Under the pieces are notes generated by a model. That model was not told the origin of the DNA, did not search any database, and was given only the letters and a program-made list of their open reading frames with translations. 64,000 nucleotides of DNA, taken from assembly GCA_003118195.1 (NCBI GenBank), contig BEXV01000052.1:120219-184218 (forward strand), read 5' to 3'. This document shows, piece by piece, positions 1-13,139 of the stretch (its first letter is position 1; every line of letters begins with the position of its first letter). Source of the stretch: Hemicentrotus pulcherrimus (taxonomy: Eukaryota; Echinodermata; Echinoidea; Camarodonta; Strongylocentrotidae). A program made the translations under genes and the position numbers.

Positions 1-1037
1 CGTACAATCGTTTAAATCACCACTGCATGAAATAAGTCCATTTTTTTAAGGTGATGTATTTTCGTGGCGTAGCCCGGTAGCTCGCGGTTTCGGTCAAGTG
101 TGTGTTCTGTGGGTGTATATTGTGTCATCAGTGCGGTTCGTTTTTCTCCTTGACCGTGACGGTGTGACTATATGGGGGCCCATCTCTCCCCGATGGGCAT
201 GCTCGCACCTGTATGCTTGGGGAAACATTGACAAAAACAAATTGAAGCCTTTCACATAGCTCGTGTGCCGTTGAAGAACAATTACTACCTTGACACGGAG
301 CCGCTCTTGATGTATTTTGTTGATGTTATTGTGATTTTTGCTAAGGGATCTTCCCTGAATATCTACGCGTTTCGGAAATTTGTGAGAAATGTGAAAGAAA
401 CACCTTTTAACACGGCAGTTACGAACTTGGGCAAGAGGTTATTTACAAAAGTAGATGTCAGATGCTGGGTATTGGCGAGAAATGACAGAATTGAGGAGCA
501 TTAAATAAACTTAGTGGTGCAAAACAATTGATAGTTTGATTGGGATACATCACGCAATCCTTTTATATTTAGAAAGAGATAGTAGTCAATCAAAATTGTG
601 AGAAAATCATAATAGGTCTGCATTCTGGCGGAAGTGAATTCTTGGTACCTACGTGAAAGTTAGGCCAACTCTTCAGTTATGAAAGTAGATTTATCTTTTA
701 CCTTATGTATGTATTCAAAATAATATTGGCAACATTTTATTTTTTAAAGTATGAATGTAAATTGGGATGATATATAGAAAATACCAACTTAACACAGTGC
801 CATCTACCTTTAATATATTAAAGTTAAGCCTTAACATTAAATGATATATTTTAACGAACTAGGATATGACTTTAAAGAAAATTATGTGTGATATTGTTCT
901 TCTTCGAATCAAGTGTATGTTGTCTTCGTTAATTTTCTAGGTAAATATAACGGTGTCAGCACGTTACTTCTTAGACGGAAACACTCGCACGTTCTAATTA
1001 TTTTTCTATTTTGTAATGTGTATATTTTTCCTTTTTA

Positions 1038-1070
1038 AAGAGAGAGAGAGAGAGAAAGAGAAAGGGAGAA
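1038..1070. repeat. (GA)n microsatellite
   Basis: A run of AG dinucleotides degrading into AAAG/GGGAG. A CT-rich partner occurs at 2996-3020. Confidence 0.9.
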
Positions 1071-3305
1071 CATCCTTTCACACTAAGTATGTGCTGTCCC
1101 AGGTTGATTCGTCTTCAAAGAAGAAAGCTTTAGAAACGAGACATTTTCAAGGACATGGAAAATAAATTGCACCCTTCTCAAGAAAGGCTTGGATGGTGAG
1201 AAAGAGTTAGAGCATTTGACATATGAGAGAGAAAAAAAGAAGGAGGATGTGACGTTTTGCGATGTGCTTCACACATTGAGCAAGTTCCAATGTGTTCGCT
1301 CTCGTAATCATTTGTTTTTCATTAACCGGTAATCAGTTGAGTTTTTTTTATACTGGAGTGTTTATTTGAACATTTTCGATGTCCGTTTGATCTTCAGACC
1401 CTAAAATGAGGGAAATTACTATTAACAGACTAGGAAAAAAATGAACACCGTTTTTACGTGGTCTTCTACATAAAGAGATAATTTTAAATGACTTTTAACG
1501 GTGTGTTCCAAGAAAGAATATCTATATTACGTTACTTCTTACTTTTCAAAATACTTAACTCATAATTTCAACTGCATAATAAGAAGACTTACAAAATTTT
1601 GAGCTCCATTTTTAAACATTGAAGTATAATAATTTTTCTATTTTTAGGGTTGTTTTTCCTCATAGATATATAGTTATAAAAATAAACTAAAAATAAAAGA
1701 CCTTTTGAGACAATTTTCTGTTTTTATCAACAATCCATTGGACTTTACATTGTATAAGATTTACAATCTACATTTAATTGTTTACATCTGCACAAATTTA
1801 CTGAAAGTTAATTTCTCTTTTTAATGTTTATGTAAATACATCGTCGGTTTGTAATTCAACGGTAATATTGCTTCCTATAATCCCCTTCGTTCTTCCACAT
1901 AAAGCTTTATCAGTTGATACCCCCCTGGCTTATAGATGAAACAAATAGTCACCGGAGTTAATTAAAAACAATTATCACAGCGAAGGCGGTTAATCGTCTC
2001 AAGACATAATAAGTCTTTGTTGTTTCCTGCCTCCTCTTAATACAAAATCTTCTCATTTTACGTCTCACTTCAAATCAATCGGTGCCATTTTGATTAAAGT
2101 CGTTACAACGACGGCCTAAATTTGTTTCTTTCAATTATAGAATTACGTCGAAGCACGATTTGAGGGAAGGTGTTTCATTAGATGAGGATTGGATATAGAG
2201 GAGACCAATGGAAAGCTGGAATGATATAGGGGAGCTTGATATAACTGTTGCATATACTTATTGGAGTATCGAGTGCAATCTTGTTAAGTTATGTAAATTG
2301 TAACTGACGCCCCTTGTCTGCATTTAATGATTCCCCTCTTCTATAGAAACGCGTTGTTCTGTGTTAATTCATACAAATTAATTACATGTATACTAATATA
2401 CCACAAGATCGTCCTTCGACAGTCCGTGCTTAGCGGCAGTATATTCACCATTCTCACTAAGATCACTTCTTAAATCAAATTTGGCAAATAATCATTCGGT
2501 ATACCCAACAATAATATAAGGAAATTACGTCTATCTATGGTTTATACGTCTATTACGTCTATAACGGGTATTTTTAATTGTGAACACAGTGTATATTTTC
2601 ATTGGTGTGTTTTATTAGGAAATGGAGTTTATAAACTGTAGGCCGGTAATATTATTCAACGGCCTCCATCTTCACGAGACCGACGTAGCATTGAAACCAT
2701 AAAATAATAAGAAGACAAAATATCACAAAATATAAACAATTATTACGATTTCACGTATATCTCCCATTTACAGGACATATACTTTTAACTACGGTGGCCT
2801 TCCCTTGCTTCTCGTTTTTGTAAGTTTTCCAGCATCTCAAAAGTTGATAGATCGGGAATAAAAGGAACGTTGTGATTGATAACATGAACTGTATTTACAT
2901 TTTCATGTAGTTTTTCAGGATGAGAAAATAGACGTTGCTTATTCACGCTGTTCTTAATGGACACGGATTGATATCCCTTTTCATGTTTTTTTTTTCTCTC
3001 TCTCTCTCCCCCCCTCTCTCAGGCTCTCTGGGAATGACCAAAATCATAAACAATATATATTTTAGCAACAATATATTTTTCTTCATGATCCTTCAACTAT
3101 ATTTTTTTCATAATGAGACTTATACATATCTTTCTTTATTCAAAATTTACCTAACTCTTATTCCATGAAACGACAGGACAGATTAATGAAATTAAAAAAG
3201 ACTTTTTGGCGATTTCACTTTTCATTCAAATACGACCAGAACATAAAACAAGTCATGGTTGAGTCTTGGAAAAACAACATCACGAGTATTTCTAGCTTTT
3301 ACAAC

Positions 3306-3363
3306 AAACACACACACGCGAGCTAGCGCGCGCGCGCACACACGCACACACACACACACACAC
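3306..3363. repeat. Alternating CA/CG microsatellite
   Basis: A (CA)n tract interrupted by GAGCTAG and a (GC)n core. Almost the whole stretch alternates purine and pyrimidine, a pattern that can favour Z-DNA. Confidence 0.9.
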
Positions 3364-3448
3364 CTTCACCATGACTATTCCCGTTGACTAGTGTAAGTTT
3401 CAGCTTACATTTTTTTTTGTAATGTAAGTATTCTTTAACATACACAAA

Positions 3449-3456
3449 TGACGTCA
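3449..3456. promoter_or_regulatory. Consensus CRE (TGACGTCA)
   Basis: An exact palindromic CREB/ATF site within AATGACGTCACGCG. Single motifs occur by chance, so function is unproven. Confidence 0.3.
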
Positions 3457-5859
3457 CGCGTATTGAAATGTGAAACGAACTGAAATGTCTATCAAATAAA
3501 TTGTAAGTTATGTTTATATTGTTCTCTTTTCAGCATACTAGTGCATGTTCTTTTTTTTTTATGTCTAAGCCTCTTTCTTTGTCGAATAAGATTTCGTATG
3601 AAGCTCTCCTAAGTCGCTTTATTTAGCCAATCGATATACGTTTAATAGCATGATCTAGAAATAGACTAGTTATGTGTAATTTTGGCCTCGCAAAAGACCA
3701 AAATCTCGTCGCTGGATTGTCTTTCTCCAGAGTTACATAATTCCGTCGATTATTCCTATGTTCATCGACATGGCGATGTTTCGTAGCAACTTCGGAGAAC
3801 CCGCCGGAAATGAAGATAAGCATAGTATCATCTGGTTCCTCTGAGCATGCCGACTTTATCATAATCCTTAAAGTATATTTGAAACATGTCTCTGCCAGGG
3901 CCAATGGATGACACCAAGATACAAAATATTGACTCGGGATTAGCTCGGGGTTGACTCGGGGCTGAATGTCTATCGCATAAAGTTTAGACATTGGCGAAGA
4001 TTTGTTTTATTTGTCAGTATAGGTGCTTGGTTTCTATTTACAGATCTGTAACACAATATAACACAATGCACTGTTACTCTAGTTGCATCCCTTCTTTATA
4101 TGTTTTTCTTTACGCACTTAAATATATGAATGCATGATACATTGATATAGATCAATTTTGACTTCTGATGCTAGTCGGAAAATAATTAGAAACGCTGTTC
4201 TATTAAAATGATTGATATTACACGCTATGTTGGCTGTTAGGTCCGGTGTTACGGTTCTTGATATTATCATATCATATTTTGCTACCGAATCCAACCACAG
4301 GGCTTTGAAAGTTGCAATAAATGCCATTTCACTACCAATTTTTTTTTTTTAACCAAATTTATGCTACGATAGTTCCTTTTCGTTACTTTCTAATCATGAT
4401 CAATTGAATCAGAATTAGTATTGTAAAGCACATTTCCAAGTGATAGATTTGCTTTAGCGATAACAAATATGTGATACATGCATGATGATACATCGTACAT
4501 AATTATAGTTGAATATGAATATACCTGAATATTGTGTGATCATGTAACAGTTCATTCCGTCTATTCAGAAATCCCTGATTGTATATTTTTCATGATTAAG
4601 AGATACACAGTTTTCGACATAACGGGCTTCTGTGTTTTTTGAACGAACCAGCTTAAAACCTATTGAGCAAATATAAAACAAAAGCGACACATTCATCACA
4701 TCCATCATTTTGCAGCATTCATGTGAATGAACTTTTGTTCTGCAATAAACTTTGCTATGATATTACGATATGTTTTACCGGCTAACAGTTGTTTGTTAAA
4801 TGGTGAAAGGGTCCTAATTGTTTTACGAGTTCTTTATACGTTTTTTTACCATTTACGAGTTGTACGTGCCAAGTGAAGCGCACTTTGGCACACAATTCTA
4901 TTTTGGCAGACGAAAAGTGAAGAAGAAGAAAAAAAAATCGTGTCAAGCTCATCAAGCCATAGATTCTACGTCATGTTTTTTTTTTGTCATGTTAATAAAA
5001 ACATTTTAACATATTGTTTGTTATTCTCCACGAAAATACTATCACTATAAAACATGATATTTCAACGTAACAGGATAACCCAGTTATTACCGTCTTGATA
5101 TTTCTAAAAGAAATATATGTTTTTTTATGATGGCAACTTTGTCAATTTCTCTTCGTTTGATATCTAAATTTAGAATGTTTGTATCTGATAACTGCCACAA
5201 TTTCTCATATATATGTCCAAACTTATCCCTTTTGCACGAGCTTTAAGATTGGAACTCTATAAACTCTCTACTGTCTAATTATTGTCATTTGATGGCGTTT
5301 GAAATTGAATCAGTCAGAACTACTAATAACATTCTTTCAATGAGAAATTAAAAGTAAACGAAATAAATTAAGAATTTGTTATTGAATCAAATCTGCAATG
5401 AATGCCAACATACTGTGGATGATCCTTGAACATCTTCTTAACCCACTCTTGTTTTTGTCTTTGCGGCAATGAAGCTATTGGATTTCACTTTTTGAATCAG
5501 CGTTTTGAGAAGCAGGTTTGACTTTACGATCTGTCGTTCCCTTTCGTTTTTTCTTTGTAAAAATATTTCATCTCCTTGTATCTCCAATCTCAATTCAACA
5601 TAAACTTTCTGCTTTTATTTCTCTTCGTTGGGAAAGTATTCCCTTTTATCGTGGTAGGTATATAATTGTGGCTTAAAATGTTTAAATTGGCTGAATCGGG
5701 ATTTCTCTCCTTAAAGGGTTCCGCTCCTAAAGCAATCTTTTCGCTCCGTTAATTCACAATACCCTCTCTAAATTCTCTTGAATAGTTTGAATACAAACAG
5801 TCCTCGAGTCATGCTTTCTGTAATTAGGACGTTAAAGACTGTAATACATCGGCGGATAG

Positions 5860-5975
5860 GAGTCTTTTTCTTTTCATCCAAACGACGCTGTCCGTGCGGT
5901 GTGCAGGCTTCACTGACGCGCCGAGACCCGGTGCAGATTCTCTGAGCATCTCGCTGATTTATCTTGGCGGTCTCT
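5860..5975. promoter_or_regulatory. Candidate regulatory island in the probable Xlox intron
   Basis: A short GC-richer patch (ACTGACGCGCCGAGACCCGG) in AT-rich surroundings, with a TTATCT GATA-type word near 5959. No open frame or repeat explains it. Function is a guess from composition. Confidence 0.22.
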
Positions 5976-6983
5976 TACAAAAATAACAAAATATACTCTT
6001 TCTTTTTAAACAACCCTAATAGGATTACCAAGTAAAGCTCCTTGTACTGTAATGAGGCGAGGCTTGGATTTTATACCTCAGCTATTAGTGGCCATTATGA
6101 AGAAATCATTCGTATTGATGGTATATAGTTATTCTTAAAGCAGATGAGACAACGTTTAAGGAATCAAAGTTCACCACTAATATAATCATGTTCACCTTAG
6201 GGAGCAATGCTCAATCACATTCTTCATTTATCAAACCTGTCTAGCTTCTGTGAAGGACGTATGAGATGACATTCAAGCGTGATATCGAACCATTCCATCG
6301 ATCTTTTAATGGATATACACACTATGTCTTGTCATTTATAAATCCAACCAGCATGATGTGCTGTTTTTTCTTCGTTTGATAGAAATAAACTTCTCGATTT
6401 AAAGGAAAAAAGAAAAAATATATAATATATAATATACTTTAGAGTAAACATTAACCTTTTAATGATGAATATATGTTTATAACTTCTATTTGCCCTTTTG
6501 GTTAATTGCTATACTAAAAAGTCACTTTATAATGATGTCAACAAAATTTGGCGAAGGAAATCAAGGCCTCCGCCAAATATGTAGCTAAACGAAAAGTAAC
6601 ATATTAACACATTGATATGAATGAGATAGTTTAGCAACAAAACGTCAAACATAGAAATTTAGCGAGCTAGCAACTGTCATAAATTATACGTTTATCACAT
6701 TTATTAATTGTAAAGTAGATTTATGAATTAATAATATTGTTTCCTTCAAACCTATGTTTATTCTCGTCATTATCTAAAAAGTTCTATGTAGCAAATCAAT
6801 TAACGAAAATGTAATACGTAATCCTTAATCAAACTAACAAAGAATAGATTGTATGGGGTCGAAAGCAACGATTTGTGTGATTTTTCTTGTTGTTTTGTTT
6901 TGTTTTACTGACAAAGATGATTACCAACCAAACAATGAATGTTTTAGACGATGGAAAAACAGCGTCATCAATAAAATTGAATT

Positions 6984-7145
6984 GCTAGGTTGCCATAATG
7001 GCAGCCATGCTAAAGCCAGGGTGATAACCGTGCAGCGCCATGGGTGTCAATTTTATCAGACATGGGTGCTACGCAAGAAGCAGCATTATTATTATTATTA
7101 TTATCATCATCATCATCATCATCATCATCATTATCATTATATAAT
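6984..7145 (+). mobile_element. SINE-like element with (TTA/TCA)n tail, copy 1
   Basis: The segment GCTAGGTTGCCATAATGGCA followed by GCCATGCTAAAG and ending in a long ATT/ATC trinucleotide tail matches 27146-27280 in order and spacing. A short body plus a simple 3' tail suggests a SINE or a SINE-like retroposon. No RNA polymerase III box could be identified with confidence. Confidence 0.5.
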
Positions 7146-7624
7146 ACTATTATTATATTAACCTCATTTTAATTTTCAGAATTGATAGGCAGCTAATTAT
7201 CATTAAATGTTTTATTTCATTTGAGGATCAAATACAAGGCCATTACAGCTTGCTTTCATGAAGTATTAACGACACCAACAAGAGAGAAATAACACAAAAT
7301 AATAGCAAACAGACACCCTTAAATTAATCTTTCTGTTTCCCTCTTGCTAATTTAAGTGCTTTTCAATCATCAAAATCATGCTATTCGTTATGTATTCGGC
7401 TTTCCTCTTTAAAGCTGACAACTTAATATCTTTCAACATAAATTATTCCGAGCCTGTACTGTCATTTAATATCCTTGATGCAGAACAGGAAAATGCAACT
7501 TTTTTTGTGCTGTATTTTGATCATTATATTGTTTTATTAATTCCAATTCATTTCGATTTTGTCAATCCAAGCTCTAAATATTTTGGAAGAGGATATTAAT
7601 GTGAAGTCATGCATTTGTTACGGT

Positions 7625-7700
7625 AATCAATCAACCAGTCAATCAATCATAGCAATCAGTCAATCAGTCATGTTAATTAATCAATAAATCAGTCAATCAA
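7625..7700. repeat. CAAT/CAGT tetranucleotide repeat
   Basis: Degenerate repeats of the form AATCAATCAGTC. No function is suggested. Confidence 0.8.
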
Positions 7701-10331
7701 GTTTTGTAGAATAACAAAGTTTCTTAAAAAGAAAATCACCTCAGATATTGTGTGACAGTGTCATCCCCGTATAGTATTGGTAGGGGCGTCGCGAGAAGAA
7801 GAGTGATAACTCCTTTCACGATTTCATTTATTTTCTCGGAAAATCCACTTTTATTATGCCAATCTTCTATCTGTCCTTTTCAATAATTGTGAAAATAAGA
7901 AGATCCTTTTATTAGGGCTTATATATATCACATGTTGTTTGCCATTGTTGCTATTCCGTCGGCAAACCTGTCCATATTACTGGCAGACCTTTTCGAGACC
8001 CTCATTCAAAAAAATGTACCTCCACCCAGCCGACTGCAAGTATTTCCAACATATTGTTAAACCGGTTACAGTAGCTATAAGGCGAGAAAGGCGAGATAAA
8101 CCAACAAGCCCCAGGGGTTTTACTTCATTTCAATAGGTTTTAGTGTGACTGATATCACTTTCACGAGCGGCAACAATACCAAATCTCCAGCCATGTAATC
8201 AAATCATAATGATTATGTCGTTTTTACTCAACGCTATGCCATTCAGTTTGGATTAAGTGTCTTGATTGGACATGCGTTACTTAAATAGGTTTGGTGACGC
8301 GGAGAAGGGATCCAGTAAATTAAATTCGGTACAAAGGTTTTTTCTTTACGAAAAAAATACATAAAATCTTAATATTCACCATCTCTATAATTATACTAAG
8401 GTTGAAATAATGTTGGTACATATCATGAATATCACTTTGTTGCTATTAAGCAATCGTACGGATGACTTATGTCTTACTACATTCAACAGTTAATTTACAA
8501 AATGTTAGATTATGTTCTTTGTCATTGAACCACATTCAAATAGAATTAAAGATTACAAATTTTACAGTCAAATCTGATAGTGCATGTATTTGTAAAATAT
8601 GTTAATGGAACTAATAAACCTGTCTACAATGAAACCGGACAACACTGAATGATTACTAACTAACCATTTTGTCATATTGACTGTTTTCACCGATATTATT
8701 ATGCTGATTATCCTTAGATATAATTATAAGACGTCAATGCGAAATAATAACGAATACAAATTTTTTTTAAAGCAACAAAAAATATACTTATCTTATGTCA
8801 TTCTATACTTTCTTTCTAGTTTTGGTCAGTTAGGAAAAATTTGTGTCATCGAGTGTAAGTTTATCAAACATTACCCATTAGGTTTCCAATATGTTAAAAC
8901 GGGTGTGACATGATAATCGGAACAGAAATACCAACTATAATATTCATGACATGAAATAAGCGTGAAGGTGTCATTGGTTTTATCATAAAAAGAAATGCGT
9001 ATCTTTAATGCAAAATTATAGTATGTTTTAAACATTGCAGGTAAAACTTTTACTCTTTGAATAAGGATACTTTTTTTTATCATCAATTCATGTATTAATT
9101 TGTTTATGTTGACATCAACTAAGAATGCATTGGTATCATGGACATTCTCTCCGCTTCGTATAATATTCTAACATGCGATGAACACATGGGGTCAGAGTTG
9201 GGGCAAGGCCCTTGCCTGACATTAAGATAAAAATGAGATATTTACTCTATGTCTCGGGTTCTTTGCTAAATGAAGGACTAGTGGTGTATCCAGCAGAAGG
9301 TGGAGAAGAAGTATCATTCTCTTTGAGAAGAGTCAGAAAAATAAATATATAATTTGGAATGAGTTTAGATCATGCGGACTGCCCATAATTGAAGCCATGA
9401 TCTGATCATAAGCTTTTGAGACGCCACTGAAAGCAATAATTAAGGATGTGACATCATTATTACTGATCTTTATATTCAGAACTTTGATTAAGGTTGAAAT
9501 AACATTCAACTTAGATTTAATATAAACGATATGGAATAATTGTGTATCGCGGAATATTCACACAATATAAGCATAGGTTCCCATCTATTTAATTAGTATG
9601 TTGATGTCTGTACTTGGAACCCCTACTTTCTGAATCAATGTTGTTCATTTTTGCTATTGTCATATATATTTTTAATGCCACAAAATACTACACCTGCTAT
9701 TATTCAACGACGGGCAATATATCTGCTGATAGACTGATATCTTCTGTAAAATACTAGTATTAACGATAAAGAATTAGCCATTATTGGGTAGAGAAATGTA
9801 TAGAAATGGTTTAAAAGTTGCTCAACTATGATGATTTACAACGAATAGGGTAACCCGATATAAACCACTCATTTAATGCTGCTTATGCATGACTTCCTCT
9901 TTTGAATTCTAAAACTGAAACATAGTTTCTTTTCTCCGAATATTTCAGACTAAACAAATTTGAACAAATGATGAGAATTCAAACGTCAACAGAGTTACGT
10001 AGACCGAGTTTTTTTCCCCCTCATTTTACGTAAACTCAGTGCATCATGTCCTTGCCTAAATAAACACAACTCTAGTAGAGATATGCTTGTCTATGGACGC
10101 TAGTTCACTCCTGACAGGTACCACTATACTGTGGTGATTTACCTTAAAGGTAGTCTGGATTTCTGTTAATAACAACAAATACAACGAGATCTTATTTTAT
10201 TCTCAGAAGCAAATAAAACAAATTAACGAAAATCAAGGAAATTTCATTGATTAAAATAAAACTGTAAATAAAGTTTGATAATTGAATATTGACAGAAAAT
10301 GTGTCAGAATTATGTAGAGATTTGGGTACAC

Positions 10332-10494
10332 CGGGGCCCTGTCTTACAAAGAGTTGATATTAATCGCAACATATTTGCGATCGATATCAATCGCAACTAT
10401 GTACATAAGAGATAGGAGATTGCAAACTTGCGATTGATTAGAAGACTTGCAATTGATTTGGATCAATCACAACTCTTTCTAAGACAGGGCCCTG
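10332..10494. mobile_element. MITE, GGGCCC-TIR family, copy A
   Basis: The left end GGGGCCCTGTCTTACAAAG is the inverted match of the right end CTAAGACAGGGCCCTGG, with GAGTTG/CAACTC continuing inwards. The interior holds repeated near-palindromic TTGCGATTGAT/ATCAATCGCAA words. It has no coding capacity. It closely matches the copy at 28511-28664. Confidence 0.8.
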
Positions 10495-10831
10495 GTCTTA
10501 CAATACCTATCCCCACAATGTGTACATATTCGTGTTTGTATGTTTTGTGTATGATCTTCTTAGCAATGTTTAAATTTCTTGAAATATTTTGCTGGTCCAA
10601 AGCCACCTAATGTGCAAGGATTCTTATTCACCATAATAAAGCAAATAATGATTCCGTAGCCCAAAATAGTTACAATTTATTTCCAGGGCCCCGTCTTACA
10701 AAGAATTGCGATCGATCGCAGTTTTGAAACAACGGTTCTCATTGATTGATAGTGCGCGTGCTGTACAATACGCGCATGTAACAATGATCTTGATAGGCCA
10801 TTGCCATGTTGAGATTGATCTCAACTCTTTG
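10428..10831. repeat. First copy of a 404-bp segment repeated at +500 across a gap (probable false duplication)
   Basis: Bases 10428-10831 recur at 10928-11331 with exactly 500-base offset; the one difference I saw is T at 10530 against A at 11030. The copy stops at the first N and the second copy starts at the last N. That is the pattern of two overlapping contig ends left unmerged. Confidence 0.85.
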
Positions 10832-10927
10832 NNNNNNNNNNNNNNNNNNNNNNNNNNNNNNNNNNNNNNNNNNNNNNNNNNNNNNNNNNNNNNNNNNNNN
10901 NNNNNNNNNNNNNNNNNNNNNNNNNNN
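10832..10927. other. Assembly gap (96 N)
   Basis: A run of undetermined bases inside the repeated segment. It is probably an artificial gap between overlapping contigs. Confidence 0.98.
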
Positions 10928-11183
10928 TTGCGATTGATTAGAAGACTTGCAATTGATTTGGATCAATCACAACTCTTTCTAAGACAGGGCCCTGGTCTTA
11001 CAATACCTATCCCCACAATGTGTACATATACGTGTTTGTATGTTTTGTGTATGATCTTCTTAGCAATGTTTAAATTTCTTGAAATATTTTGCTGGTCCAA
11101 AGCCACCTAATGTGCAAGGATTCTTATTCACCATAATAAAGCAAATAATGATTCCGTAGCCCAAAATAGTTACAATTTATTTC

Positions 11184-11346
11184 CAGGGCCCCGTCTTACA
11201 AAGAATTGCGATCGATCGCAGTTTTGAAACAACGGTTCTCATTGATTGATAGTGCGCGTGCTGTACAATACGCGCATGTAACAATGATCTTGATAGGCCA
11301 TTGCCATGTTGAGATTGATCTCAACTCTTTGAAAGACGGGGCCCAG
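11184..11346. mobile_element. MITE, GGGCCC-TIR family, copy B
   Basis: The left end CAGGGCCCCGTCTTACAAAG and right end CTTTGAAAGACGGGGCCCAG are inverted partners. The interior differs from copies A and C, so this is a separate subfamily. A truncated duplicate of it, 10684-10831, ends at the gap and probably reflects the assembly artefact. Confidence 0.78.
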
Positions 11347-11369
11347 AACTCCAGTTTACCTTTAACCAT

Positions 11370-12560
11370 GGTCCTTGTCCCGGCTGAGACATGACTATCT
11401 CGGGTGCATCCCCATGACATCAAAGCGGGACCGCCATCGGATTAAGATGTCCCTTAATGCCATAATCAAACAGAGAATGTGCATAGAAGTGTTGTACGCA
11501 GTAACTTTAACATGGATTCCCGACTCCAGGATGACTGAACATCGCATTGTCTGTGGCAACCTGTGTAAGCCAGACGAGATCACAAATCTAGGCATGTCGT
11601 ATTAAGTCCTTGCTAGCTAACATGGATTGAAATCTTTGTTAATTCCAGGAGCACCGTCTGGGATGGCAGGTTGGGGGTTAAGTATTTTTTCGCGAGAAGT
11701 CGGACTATTCTCTCGGGTAAAGGGGTTAGAGTTGTAACACTTAAACGCTAGGGAGAATTTATCTTTGTATGTAATTGTTCTATTTAGAGAGCGTCATTTA
11801 AAAGAAGCCTCTCTAAGTTGTAAGCACTAAAAGTCTGCCCGCGCAACGTGTATTCAACTAATAGGTGATTATTAGAAAGGCATGGTTCTGTAAAGACGCA
11901 AGACATAAATGAGATCAATTGCAAAAAAGAGCTTTTCGGCTTTTTTTCTAAGAGTCAGCGGTTCTTGAAAGTAGGTGAAAATGTTGTTGTCAATAGTGTT
12001 TTTGTTCCCGAAGTGATTGAACAATTATTAAAGTGCGCCCCGGTGACGCCATTTGCGAGCCGAAAGTTGAATGGACTAGTGCCATTTAACGGGGACTAAT
12101 GGCAATGGCTATCCTATGATCAAGATGTAGCTAGTCTAGATCTGTTTTTGGACCTCTTGACTACCGTCTTCATCCGATCATTGTTGTGATAAGATTAAAC
12201 CCTCTTCAAAAAAGAAAGGGGGTCATGATACCCCCATCATCACCCTACCGTTACCATTTTTGGTTGAGAGCTTAGTAAAGTACACAATGATTGCAACAGT
12301 AACAATCACACGGCGGCCTTCTTTGTGTCGTGTATTATAAAGGGCTCGTTCTATCCAAATTCAAGCCACCAATTTTTCAATTAATTGGATTCTCGCTCGG
12401 TCCTTCCACCCGATTCAGACCAGTTATTATTGTCCACCCGTGTTCCATGAAGAAAGGACTGGCTCGCCGTGATACTAATTCTCAAACAAATAACATAAAG
12501 GCCTTGTAAGAATAGGATGAGGGTCGTTAGTCTGCTGATATGGCTCTTGCAATGCATCGT
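11370..12560. promoter_or_regulatory. Candidate regulatory region upstream of the Xlox homeobox exon
   Basis: About 1.2 kb of unique-looking sequence with raised GC content between the MITE and the CAGTGT tract. It contains the palindromic homeodomain-type site CAATTAATTG at 12378-12387. Short open frames here have no recognisable domain. Composition and position make it a plausible intronic cis-regulatory module; this is inference. Confidence 0.3.
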
Positions 12561-13026
12561 AAACGTTATTGAAGATTAGATACTGTTTGGTTCAATGACC
12601 GTTATAACTTACACTAGGAGGACATCATCATACACACATGACACCGCATTCAAAAGATATATGTCAGAGACATAGGAGCAGAACTTATTATCATAATAAT
12701 ATGATAGGTAATTGTGTCGCCTTTATCGTCAAATTGTAGTCAAATCATAAACATTATAACAATTTATTTTTAAGCCTAAGTCACACTAGAGATACGACCG
12801 TTTATCGACACCCGCCTACCACTGGTCGGGAGTTGGTGTCTAAGGTAGCAGAGAGGTTGGTGTCTTTAAAAAGGTTGTCATACGCTGTTGCATCAAATAC
12901 CTTTTGTTGACCACAGACCGACTCAAAACTAAATATCATACAGTTTGACCCTGCAAACATACTATATATTCTTTTGCTTTATTAGAAATTAAATTTATGA
13001 CATATCCAAAAATTGTGACGTGTGAA

Positions 13027-13070
13027 AGTTTCGGTGTCTAAGTCCTGACACTTCCTAAGACACCGAAACT
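13027..13070. repeat. Perfect 13-bp inverted repeat (hairpin)
   Basis: AGTTTCGGTGTCT (13027-13039) and AGACACCGAAACT (13058-13070) are exact complements with an 18-base spacer. Related GTTGGTGTCT words occur near 12833 and 12857, so the hairpin may be one end of a decayed element reaching left to about 12780. Confidence 0.7.
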
Positions 13071-13139
13071 GTCATAGGTAAACCTCTTTTGGTGTTTCAA
13101 AGCAATTATTTATAATTATTTTAACTGTTGTTATGATGT

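Noticed and set aside
1186..1203. AWMV-coding word (GCTTGGATGGTG) followed by a GTGAG donor-like site, considered as an Xlox hexapeptide exon
   Set aside because: The preceding codons do not give F/Y-P-W-M and the reading frame around it has no Xlox-like residues.
6853..7161. 102-codon open frame ending in Tyr and His runs
   Set aside because: It runs through the SINE-like element, and the Tyr/His runs are the translated trinucleotide tail.
10706..11110. Open frames crossing the N run
   Set aside because: They are continuous only because N codons are read through, and the sequence is MITE and duplicated contig end.
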